Shown: piece after piece, positions 7,396-13,496 of the stretch | Layout: each line of letters opens with the position of its first letter | Numbering within the stretch: the first letter of the stretch is position 1 | Position numbers and translations under genes: made by a program | The notes under the pieces: generated by a model | The model's input: only the letters and a program-made list of their open reading frames with translations | Told to the model about the DNA's origin: nothing | Database searches by the model: none | Source: Alphaproteobacteria bacterium | GTDB lineage: Bacteria > Pseudomonadota > Alphaproteobacteria > Rhizobiales > Xanthobacteraceae | Direction of reading: 5' to 3' | Length of the DNA stretch: 33,992 nucleotides | Assembly: GCA_005884765.1 (NCBI GenBank) | Contig: VAZV01000215.1 | Span: forward strand, 1 to 33,992

Positions 7396-8280
7396 TCAGA
7401 TACCCAAAATCTTCCGCGCGTTGGCCTTTAGCACTTTCGGCCTGACCTCGTCGCGGATCTCGAGCTTGGCGAAATCGGCGAGCCAGCGGTCCGGCGTGAT
7501 CACCGGCCAGTCCGAGCCGAACAGCATCTTGTCCTGCAAAATGGAATTGATGTAGCGCACCAGGATGGGCGGGAAATATTTCGGCGACCAGCCGGAGAGG
7601 TCGATATAGACGTGCGGCTTGTGGGTCGCGACCGACAGCGCCTCTTCCTGCCAGGGAAACGACGGGTGCGCGAGGATGATCTTGAGGTCGGGGAAGTCGG
7701 CCGCCACATCGTCCACATACATCGGGTTGGAATATTTCAGCCGCATCCCCATGCCGCCCGGCATGCCGCTTCCGACGCCGGTCTGCCCGGTATGAAACCG
7801 CGCGATGGCGCCGCCGTCGTTGATCGCCTCATAGAGCGAATAGGCCATGTGATCGGTCGGATAAAAACCCTGCATGGTCGGGTGGAACTTGAAACCCCTG
7901 ACGCCGTATTCCTCGATCAGCTTTCTCGCCTCGCGCACCCCAAGCTTGCCCTTGTGCGGATCGATGCTGACGAAGGGGATCAGCACATCCAGATTCTCGG
8001 AAGCCGCTTCCAGCATCTCGTAATTATTGTAACGGCGGAAACCGGTCTCGCGCTCGGCATCGACCGGGAAGATGACGGCGGCGATCTTTTTGGCGCGATA
8101 GTAGGCCGCGGTTTCCGGAACCGTTGGCGGATGCTTGTGCGGCGCCTTGAAATATTCGGCCATCCGCGCCTGGAAGTCGTCGTAGCCGTCGTCGCCATGC
8201 AGGCCGCAGGGCTCTTCAGCATGGGTATGGATGTCGATCGCCACGACGTCTTCGATGTTGGGCAGCTTCAATTGCGGCAT
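7396..8280 (-). CDS. amidohydrolase family protein (amidohydrolase 2 type)
   Basis: A 294-residue TIM-barrel metal hydrolase. Likely ligands are H18 and H20 (AIDIHTHAEE), H133 (GFKFHPTMQ), H163 (ARFHTGQ), H205 (ILAHPSFPW) and D257 (FGSDWPV). This is the decarboxylase/hydrolase branch (ACMSD-like, amidohydrolase 2). Possible chemistries are C-C bond cleavage of carboxylated aromatics or lactone/amide hydrolysis. I chose the ATG at 8280 (GGGAAC just upstream) over a TTG at 8313. It lies 99 bases downstream of the guanidine operon on the same strand, but it has its own palindromic operator and TATAAT-like box, so it is probably a separate unit. Confidence 0.88.
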   Translation of the reverse strand: MPQLKLPNIEDVVAIDIHTHAEEPCGLHGDDGYDDFQARMAEYFKAPHKHPPTVPETAAYYRAKKIAAVIFPVDAERETGFRRYNNYEMLEAASENLDVLIPFVSIDPHKGKLGVREARKLIEEYGVRGFKFHPTMQGFYPTDHMAYSLYEAINDGGAIARFHTGQTGVGSGMPGGMGMRLKYSNPMYVDDVAADFPDLKIILAHPSFPWQEEALSVATHKPHVYIDLSGWSPKYFPPILVRYINSILQDKMLFGSDWPVITPDRWLADFAKLEIRDEVRPKVLKANARKILGI

Positions 8281-8311
8281 GTTCGTTCCCGGCTTGATTT
8301 CCTGGCCCGGC

Positions 8312-8337
8312 AATTTGATTATACATTATAACAAATT
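8312..8337. promoter_or_regulatory. palindromic operator over the amidohydrolase promoter
   Basis: The left arm is AATTTG plus TTATA with one extra A between them. The right arm is TATAACAAATT, and the centre is CAT. The palindrome is near-perfect and very A+T-rich in a G+C-rich region. On the minus strand it contains two TATAAT-like hexamers suited to a -10 box, so a bound repressor would block transcription. Arms of this kind are typical of GntR or MarR family sites; the regulator is not in the window. Confidence 0.6.
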
Positions 8338-8379
8338 CCGCAAGACGGCAAAAAACAAGACGGGACCGCTGGTCGCGCT

Positions 8380-8889
8380 CTATTGCGTGCGCACGTCGGC
8401 AAATGTCAGCGGGCGCAGCTTGTCGCCGTCAAAATAGACAAAACGCAGGCGCCGGCGATGCGAGACCAGGCTGGCCGGCAGCGGATCGTAGCGGAACGAG
8501 CCGCCGCCGAGGTGCGGCGTCAGGCTGCCGACGTCGGCGAGCGCGTCGATTTCAACCCGCAACAGATTGAGTTTTGCGCCATCGGCCGCAACCATCTCGA
8601 ACGGGATGCGGCCGAGGCGCAGAAAGCTTACTGGATCGGGCGCATCGATGAAGCCCTCGATAAACGCCGCCTCGACCTTGTCGAGATCGGGCTCGGCCGG
8701 CGCCGCACGTTGTTCTTCGGGGCTATGCGGTGTCTGCCATTGCGCCGCCCGTCGATCGGGCGCGCGATTGTGTCCGGGGCCGCCGTGGTCGTGATGATGG
8801 TCGTGATCGTGGCGATGACCATGCTCGCCGTGATGGTCGTGATCATGGCCATGAGGGTGGGTATGGCTGTGCCCGCGTCGCCGGTCCAT
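8380..8889 (-). CDS. histidine-rich protein, candidate nickel store/chaperone for guanidine hydrolase
   Basis: A 169-residue soluble protein without a signal peptide or membrane segment. Residues 7-40 contain 17 His, mostly alternating with Asp, Gly and Arg, as in the metal-storage tails of HypB, UreE and SlyD. After a linker (41-68) comes a conserved-looking domain (69-169: DKVEAAFIEGFIDAPDPVSF, then LRLGRIPFEMVAADGAKLNL, ending RRLRFVYFDGDKLRPLTF) that I cannot place in a family. It shows no GTPase or HypA zinc motifs. The ATG at 8889 follows TGAGGCC and lies 8 bases after the stop of the guanidine hydrolase, so it is the last gene of that operon. GdmH is Ni-dependent and in cyanobacteria needs HypA/HypB-like helpers, which are absent here. 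A nickel-delivery role is inference. Confidence 0.8.
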   Translation of the reverse strand: MDRRRGHSHTHPHGHDHDHHGEHGHRHDHDHHHDHGGPGHNRAPDRRAAQWQTPHSPEEQRAAPAEPDLDKVEAAFIEGFIDAPDPVSFLRLGRIPFEMVAADGAKLNLLRVEIDALADVGSLTPHLGGGSFRYDPLPASLVSHRRRLRFVYFDGDKLRPLTFADVRTQ

Positions 8890-8897
8890 GGCAGGCC

Positions 8898-10118
8898 TCA
8901 ATAGGTGACGGGTTTGTTGATGATCGAGCGGTGGCTACCGAGCTTGCCATGGGCCGCAAGCGCGCCCAGGGCCTCGACGACCACACGAACCCCCATCAGC
9001 GCGGTGATATCAGAGGTATCGTAGGGCGGCGAAACTTCGACCACCTCGAACCCGCAAATGCCTTGCGCACAGACCAGGCCCAACAGCTTCAGCGCCTCGC
9101 GCGGCAGGAAACCGCCGGGCTCCGGCCAGCCGGTGCCCGGAACAAAGCCGCAATCGATCGAATCGACGTCGAAGGAGATATAGACCGCGTCGGCGTCTTT
9201 CCAGGCAAGGTCGAGCGCGATCTCCGCCGACTTCTCAATCCCGAATTTTTCGATGTCGGCGATGGTCAGCACGTTGGTGCTGCGTGCGCGCGCCACCTGA
9301 ACGCCCTCGCGCGGCACCTGCCAGCCGCCGATGCCGAGCTGCACCAGATTGACCGCCGGTACGTTGGGCAGGTTGGTCGCCCAGAACCACGGCGTCGTGT
9401 GCATGCGTTCGTCGAGATCCTTTTCCTGGATGTCGATGTGGCGGTCGAAATGGATGATGCCGATCTTCTTGTCGGTGCATTGCGCGATGCCGCGCACGCA
9501 GGGAAAACCGATCGAATGATCGCCGCCGAGCATGATCGGCAACGCGCCGGAGGAAAACACGTGCGCAACCCCGCGCGTGATCTGGTCGAAGCTCTTTTCC
9601 AGATTGGCCGGAATCGTAAACACGTCGCCGACGTCGCATAGCGTCATCTGCTCGCGCAGATCGACGCCGAGTTCGTAGTTATAGGGCGTATAGAGCGCCG
9701 AAATTCGCCGGATGCCCTGCGGCCCAAACCGGGTGCCGGGTCGATAGGTGGTGCCGGAATCAAAGGGAATCCCGATCACCGCGGCGTCATATTTGCCGAC
9801 ATCGCGCACGTTCTCGATGTAGGGCGCCTTCATGAAGGTGTTGATGCCCGCAAAGTGCGGAAGCTCGCCCCGCGCAAACGTCGGAATGTCCCTGTCGGTG
9901 ATGCTCTCGGCGCCGGGCAGGCCCATGTCGAGCGCCCATTGCCGCTCCTTGCGCCAGGCCGTGGCCGGCAGCTGGCCTTCGGCCTCGAGAGCTTTCCAGC
10001 CCTGGGTCGCCATCCGGTCGAAATCGGGATGGTGGCGGCGCGTGAGTTGGGGGTGAGGGCGAAGCCCGGCATGACGCGACCATCGCGCGCGGGAAGGTGA
10101 GAACATCGGGAACTCCAT
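8898..10118 (-). CDS. gdmH: guanidine hydrolase (GdmH-like ureohydrolase, often annotated agmatinase)
   Basis: A 406-residue ureohydrolase, longer at the N-terminus than the roughly 300-residue agmatinases. All metal ligands are present: H201 (GGDHS), D225, H227 and D229 (HFDRHID), and D317 and D319 (SFDVDSID). Three features set it apart from agmatinase: the long N-terminal block ALDMGLPGAESITDRDIPTF plus ARGELPHFAGINTFMKAPY, Asp-Cys-Gly-Phe in place of Asp-Pro after SFDVDSI, and W331 in PGTGWPEPGG where agmatinases carry Thr. I know these from the Ni-dependent guanidine hydrolase of Synechocystis (Sll1077), which converts guanidine to urea and ammonia. Context agrees: a guanidine-I riboswitch and importer genes lie upstream. 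The ATG at 10118 starts 2 bases after the ATPase stop (TAACGATG). Residues about 14-26 are repeat-derived. Confidence 0.82.
   Translation of the reverse strand: MEFPMFSPSRARWSRHAGLRPHPQLTRRHHPDFDRMATQGWKALEAEGQLPATAWRKERQWALDMGLPGAESITDRDIPTFARGELPHFAGINTFMKAPYIENVRDVGKYDAAVIGIPFDSGTTYRPGTRFGPQGIRRISALYTPYNYELGVDLREQMTLCDVGDVFTIPANLEKSFDQITRGVAHVFSSGALPIMLGGDHSIGFPCVRGIAQCTDKKIGIIHFDRHIDIQEKDLDERMHTTPWFWATNLPNVPAVNLVQLGIGGWQVPREGVQVARARSTNVLTIADIEKFGIEKSAEIALDLAWKDADAVYISFDVDSIDCGFVPGTGWPEPGGFLPREALKLLGLVCAQGICGFEVVEVSPPYDTSDITALMGVRVVVEALGALAAHGKLGSHRSIINKPVTY
10047..10076. repeat. partial RIME-like repeat arm inside the gdmH reading frame
   Basis: The plus strand reads GCGAAGCCCGGCATGACG (10059-10076), matching the right ends of the repeats at 1453-1606 and 17454-17546 (both with AGCCCGG and ATGACG). 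It encodes residues of the N-terminal extension around SRHAGLRPHPQL of the hydrolase without breaking the frame. Confidence 0.5.
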
Positions 10119-10120
10119 CG

Positions 10121-10885
10121 TTAACCCATGCCGGTCTTCAAAAACCCGAGCACGGGTACCGCGCCATCGCGGGTCAAATCGAGATCGTAGGTGATCTTGG
10201 CGCCGTAGCGCTCCGGCGCCTGCGGATCGCGCCGCGGACGATCGAGCGCGATCAGACGCGTTGCGAGAGCGAATGCTTCGCGAATGTCGTGCGTGACCAT
10301 CACGATCGTCATCTTCAGATCACGCCAGAGCGGCTTGATCAAGCCGTGCATCTGCGCCCTTGTGCCCGGATCGAGCGCGCCGAACGGCTCGTCGAGCAGC
10401 AGCACCCGTGGTCGCCGCGCCAGCGCCTGCGCGATCGCAAGCCGCTGCTGCATGCCACCCGAGAGCGCGCTCGGATATTTGTCGCGATGCTCCGCAAGCC
10501 CGACGCCTTCGATCAGAGCTTCGCTTTTCTCGATCGCCCGCCGCCGCGCGGCGCCGAACAGCCGCGCCGTGAACGGACGCTGCTCGAACTCGTAGCTGAC
10601 CAGCACGTTGCCGAGCACGGAGAGATGCGGAAACACCGAATAGCGCTGGAACACGATGCCACGATCGGGGCCGGGTTCGGCTGGAAACGGCTTGCCATCG
10701 AGCAGCACGGCCCCCTGCGAGGGCCGCTCCTGGCCAAGGATCAGCCGCAGGAAGGTGCTCTTGCCGGCGCCGGAGGGGCCAACCACCGAAAGAAAGCTGC
10801 CGGAAGCGATCTCGATGTTGATGCGCTCCAGCACGATCTGCGAACCGTATTCGACCCAGACATTGCGGAAGGACAAGGCGCTCAT
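10121..10885 (-). CDS. ABC transporter ATP-binding protein, guanidine importer
   Basis: A 254-residue importer ATPase of the nitrate/sulfonate (SsuB/TauB-like) group. Walker A is GPSGAGKS (36-43), the Q-loop is Q80, the signature LSGGMQQR is at 141-148, Walker B VLLLDEP at 161-167, and the switch His is H199 (VTHD). The ATG at 10885 overlaps the permease stop by one base (TGATG); a longer frame upstream is only an overlap with the permease gene. The gene is followed 2 bases later by the hydrolase. The family alone would suggest taurine or nitrate; the riboswitch and hydrolase make guanidine the likely substrate. Confidence 0.92.
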   Translation of the reverse strand: MSALSFRNVWVEYGSQIVLERINIEIASGSFLSVVGPSGAGKSTFLRLILGQERPSQGAVLLDGKPFPAEPGPDRGIVFQRYSVFPHLSVLGNVLVSYEFEQRPFTARLFGAARRRAIEKSEALIEGVGLAEHRDKYPSALSGGMQQRLAIAQALARRPRVLLLDEPFGALDPGTRAQMHGLIKPLWRDLKMTIVMVTHDIREAFALATRLIALDRPRRDPQAPERYGAKITYDLDLTRDGAVPVLGFLKTGMG

Positions 10886-11694
10886 CAGCGCGGTTCCTCG
10901 ACATAGGCCCAGGGGAAAGTCTTGCGGGCGAACAGGCCGAGCAAGAGATCGAGTATGAAGGCGAGCAGCGTGATCCAGGCGACGTAAGGCAGGATCACGT
11001 CCATCGACAAATAGCGGCGCACGAGGAAGATGCGATAGCCGAGGCCGACATCGGCGGCGATTGCCTCCGCCGAGATCAGAAACAGGAACGCCGGCCCCAG
11101 CATCAGCCGCACCGATTTGATCAGCCGCGGCATGATCTGCGGAAGCACCACCCGGATCGCCACCTGCCAGGTCGAGGCGCCGAGCGTCTGGGCCTTGATC
11201 ATCTGCTCGCGCGGCAGATTTTGCACTTCGATGGACATGTCGCGGATCAGGCAGGGCGCGACGCCGATGATGATCAGCATCACCTTCGACAGTTCGCCGA
11301 GCCCGAACACGATGAACAGAATGGGTAAGACCGCCATCGGTGGAATCATCGAGATCACGGCGACGATGGTGCCGAACGATGCCCCGGCGATCGGCAGCAA
11401 TCCAACCGCCAGCCCGAAACCGAGGCCGATCAGGGTTGAAATTCCCAATCCCAGCAGCAGCCGTTGCAGGCTGGCGGCGGTGTCGGTCCACAACACGTAA
11501 TCGCCGGAGCGCCGGTCGGGCTCCGTGGCCAGCCGCTTTGTGGTGCCGGCCATTTCGCTGATCGGCGGCAGCAGCTTGTCCTCCGGATTGGCCGCGCGCC
11601 GCTCCGCCGATCCCATGATGTAGATCACCACGATCAGGAAAAACGGGATCGCCGCCAGCACCATCCGGCTGCCGCGCGCAGGCGCAATGTTCAT
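10885..11694 (-). CDS. ABC transporter permease, guanidine importer
   Basis: A 269-residue inner-membrane permease of the BPD_transp_1 type. An N-terminal helix (11-28) is followed by a periplasmic loop, then about five helices. The EAA loop that contacts the ATPase lies at about 168-190 (AQTLGASTWQVAIRVVLPQI). The ATG at 11694 has no Shine-Dalgarno of its own. The strong AAGGAGGACC upstream serves an ATG at 11711 that opens a six-codon frame (MPFDAS) whose TGA overlaps this ATG, so translation is probably started by re-initiation. It overlaps the ATPase start by one base. Confidence 0.92.
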   Translation of the reverse strand: MNIAPARGSRMVLAAIPFFLIVVIYIMGSAERRAANPEDKLLPPISEMAGTTKRLATEPDRRSGDYVLWTDTAASLQRLLLGLGISTLIGLGFGLAVGLLPIAGASFGTIVAVISMIPPMAVLPILFIVFGLGELSKVMLIIIGVAPCLIRDMSIEVQNLPREQMIKAQTLGASTWQVAIRVVLPQIMPRLIKSVRLMLGPAFLFLISAEAIAADVGLGYRIFLVRRYLSMDVILPYVAWITLLAFILDLLLGLFARKTFPWAYVEEPR

Positions 11695-11711
11695 GACGCG
11701 TCGAATGGCAT
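11691..11711 (-). CDS. six-codon mini-ORF coupled to the permease start
   Basis: The best ribosome-binding site of the operon interior (AAGGAGG, 11715-11721 on the minus strand) is correctly spaced for the ATG at 11711, not for the permease ATG. The frame reads MPFDAS and stops with TGA at 11693-11691, overlapping the permease ATG in ATGA. This is visible in sequence; its role is inferred. Confidence 0.4.
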   Translation of the reverse strand: MPFDAS

Positions 11712-11722
11712 GGTCCTCCTTG

Positions 11723-11746
11723 GCGGGCCCCGGTCTCGAGGCCCGC
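11723..11746 (-). promoter_or_regulatory. intercistronic hairpin between binding protein and permease
   Basis: GCGGGCC (11723-11729) pairs with GGCCCGC (11740-11746) across a 10-base loop, with no T-run after it. Such stems after a periplasmic binding-protein gene commonly stabilise the upstream mRNA and give it higher output than the permease. That role is known for other importers and inferred here. Confidence 0.55.
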
Positions 11747-11760
11747 GGTGGCGGGGCAAG

Positions 11761-12819
11761 CTACAACTTGCCTTCGGCGGCGAGCGTCATGTACGAGGCA
11801 TCGAACCGCAGCTTCACGTTCTTGGCCGAGCCCAGGGTCTTGGTCGGAGTCATGATGCCGACCGCGTCTTTCGACTTCACTTTTTCGCCGAGCAGATTGT
11901 GCTCGAAGCAGAAGCCGCGCACCTGGTCCATGATCTTGGGCAATTCGGCGCCGGTCATGAAGGCGGCGCCGTCCTTCGGCGTATAGTACATGTAGGTGGT
12001 CTTGAGCTGGGTCTCGAAGCCGGCAAGATTGGTCCCCGACAATTTCGCCATCGCTTCGCGCGCGGCTTTGCCCTTGTCCGATTCGTCCTTCATCAGCGCG
12101 ATGGTTTCGTACCAGATCCCGACCAGCGCCTTGGCGAGATTGGGGTTGTCCTTCAAGGTTTCGGTATTGACGACCAGCAGATCCTCGATTTCGCCGGGGA
12201 TCTTGCTGGAGTCGAATACCAGCGCGGCGCCCGGCTCAGACTTCACTTCCAGAAGCTGCGGATTCCAGGTCACCACCGCGGTGGTGTCGGGCGACTTCGC
12301 GGCCGCCACAATATCGGCATCCGACGTGTTGACGGTCTTGATATCCTTTTCCTGCAGCTTCACGGTCGATAAGCCGCGGGCCAGCAGATAGTGCGACACC
12401 GACAGCTCCACGAGATTGATCTTCTGGCCCTTGATGTCGGCAAGGGTCTTGCCCTTCTTCAGCACGACGCCGTCATTGCCGTTGGAATAATCGCCCATAA
12501 TGATGGCTGTGGTGTCGACGCCGCCGGCGGCCGGGATCGTCAATGCGTCCATGTTGGTGACAGTCACGCCGTCGAACTTTCCGGCGGTGTACTGGTTGAT
12601 CGATTCGACGTAGTCATTGATCTGCGTGACGTTGATGGTGATGCCGTATTTGTCGGCCCATTTCTTCACGATGCCGCTCTCGGCGGCGTAGGGCCAGGGC
12701 ATCCAGCCGACATAGATCGTCCAGGCGATATTGAATTCCTTCTTCGGCGCGGCCGAGACGGCAGTGATGCTGCAAAGGCCGATCGCGAGAGCGGCGGCGA
12801 ATGACAAAAAGCGCTTCAT
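11761..12819 (-). CDS. ABC transporter substrate-binding protein, guanidine/urea-carboxylase-region type
   Basis: A 352-residue periplasmic protein with a Sec signal (KRFLSFAAALAIGLCSITAV, cleaved before APKKEF). It has the NMT1/SsuA-like fold: FNIAWTIYVGWMPWPYAAES near the start, and INQYTAGKFDGVTVTNMDAL in the first lobe. The wording GWMPWPYA and the VELSVSHYLLARGL segment match the binding proteins encoded next to urea (now guanidine) carboxylases, as I recall them. The ATG at 12819 is preceded by GAGGATTGAGAATC. It is the first gene of the operon, directly downstream of a guanidine-I riboswitch, so guanidine is the likely ligand. Its Shine-Dalgarno lies within a potential sequestering helix. 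Confidence 0.9.
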   Translation of the reverse strand: MKRFLSFAAALAIGLCSITAVSAAPKKEFNIAWTIYVGWMPWPYAAESGIVKKWADKYGITINVTQINDYVESINQYTAGKFDGVTVTNMDALTIPAAGGVDTTAIIMGDYSNGNDGVVLKKGKTLADIKGQKINLVELSVSHYLLARGLSTVKLQEKDIKTVNTSDADIVAAAKSPDTTAVVTWNPQLLEVKSEPGAALVFDSSKIPGEIEDLLVVNTETLKDNPNLAKALVGIWYETIALMKDESDKGKAAREAMAKLSGTNLAGFETQLKTTYMYYTPKDGAAFMTGAELPKIMDQVRGFCFEHNLLGEKVKSKDAVGIMTPTKTLGSAKNVKLRFDASYMTLAAEGKL

Positions 12820-12825
12820 GATTCT

Positions 12826-12883
12826 CAATCCTCGCGGTTGTGGGCGAATTCGAGGATTGGCAAGACCCTGCGATGCCAATCCT
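12826..12883 (-). promoter_or_regulatory. Shine-Dalgarno switch: mutually exclusive leader helices
   Basis: On the minus strand three segments follow the aptamer. A is AGGATTGGCA (12883-12874), B is TGCCAATCCTCG (12862-12851), and C is CGAGGATTG (12834-12826), which contains the Shine-Dalgarno GAGGA. A pairs with B over 10 bases and B pairs with C over 9 bases, so only one helix can exist. No T-run follows, so control is at translation initiation, not termination. Which state guanidine favours cannot be read directly; the usual logic would be ligand promoting A-B and freeing C. Confidence 0.7.
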
Positions 12884-12892
12884 GGCGATCGA

Positions 12893-12992
12893 GGCCTCCC
12901 GGGCTTTTATCCCGCCGTGCACCCGGAAGTTACGCTCCCGGGCGGCAGCTCTCGGACCAGACGCTTAAGCAAGCCGGAACCCTAGCCGCCAC
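12893..12992 (-). ncRNA. guanidine-I (ykkC) riboswitch aptamer
   Basis: On the minus strand the conserved blocks come in the correct order: CTAGGGTTCCGG (about 12984-12973), TGGTCCGAGAG (about 12960-12950), a variable stem CCCGGGAG...TTCCGGG, and ACGGCGGGATAAAAGCCCGG followed by GAG (about 12918-12896). These nearly equal the Bacillus subtilis ykkC sequence as I know it. GGCGGC at the 5' end pairs with GCTGCC after GAGA to close the first stem. The class binds guanidinium and turns on guanidine exporters, importers, carboxylases and hydrolases. It lies about 75 bases upstream of the importer binding-protein gene. Confidence 0.95.
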
Positions 12993-13008
12993 ACTCTTCC
13001 ATCAACGA

Positions 13009-13024
13009 AGCAATCGATGTGCCA
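13009..13024 (-). promoter_or_regulatory. sigma-54 (RpoN) promoter of the guanidine operon
   Basis: The minus strand reads TGGCAC-N5-TTGCT (13024 to 13009), a full match to the -24/-12 consensus, with GG and GC at the required distance. Transcription would begin about 12 bases downstream, near 12999, just before the aptamer. Sigma-54 control, usually with NtrC, ties the operon to nitrogen limitation. No convincing NtrC site was found by eye upstream. Confidence 0.75.
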
Positions 13025-13143
13025 CCAAAAAAGCGTGGAATCGGGACAGGGCGTCGCGCTTTCCGCCCGCCGAAGCGGCAGGCTGACGTTTTTTTGGGCG
13101 AAAGCCCGGTCGTGCCCGCGCGGATCGTCGGCAAGCCTTTGGA

Positions 13144-13173
13144 TTGACATTCGACGGCCCGATGGCCTAGAAA
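13144..13173 (+). promoter_or_regulatory. sigma-70-type promoter of rpmJ
   Basis: TTGACA (13144-13149) and TAGAAA (13168-13173) are separated by 18 bases, about 100 bases before the rpmJ start. A perfect -35 box in this position is a credible housekeeping promoter. Confidence 0.6.
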
Positions 13174-13270
13174 GCCACCCGTCCCGGGCGGCTGGCCGCT
13201 GGCGGGAAATCCATTATTCGCCAGTTTTCGGCCTGTCACACACGGCCTTTCGACGCATCAGGATTCTCCC

Positions 13271-13396
13271 ATGAAGGTCCGTAACTCGCTGAAATCGCTG
13301 CGTGGCCGCCATCGCAACAACCGCCTGGTCCGCCGCAAGGGCCGGGTCTACGTGATCAACAAGGTGCAGCGCCGCTTCAAGGCGCGCCAAGGTTGA
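13271..13396 (+). CDS. rpmJ: 50S ribosomal protein L36
   Basis: A 41-residue basic protein: KVRNSLKSLRGRHRNNRLVR then RKGRVYVINKVQRRFKARQG after the initiator Met. It lacks the CXXC/CXXH zinc ligands of the standard L36, so it is the zinc-independent type, which is the usual form in alphaproteobacteria. L36 binds 23S rRNA in the large subunit. AGGATTCTCCC precedes the ATG at 13271. It stands alone, divergent from the guanidine operon, with its own promoter at 13144-13173. Confidence 0.95.
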   Translation: MKVRNSLKSLRGRHRNNRLVRRKGRVYVINKVQRRFKARQG

Positions 13397-13496
13397 TCCG
13401 GCGCTTGGCCGCCGCTTGCGAAAATCGTCCCCGTTTCACAGCTCTTTGACGGCGTGCTGCTTTGCAGCGCGAATTTCTGCGTCTAGACTTCGCAAG

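Noticed and set aside
10886..11491. Long 5' extension of the ATPase frame
   Set aside because: It only overlaps the permease gene in another frame; the ATPase begins at 10885 with normal family length and a TGATG overlap.
10121..12819. Assignment of the ABC importer to taurine, nitrate or urea
   Set aside because: The protein families allow it, but the guanidine-I riboswitch and the hydrolase make guanidine the better substrate.
13025..13200. NtrC enhancer upstream of the sigma-54 promoter
   Set aside because: No clear TGCACC-type dyad was seen by eye; not reported as a site.
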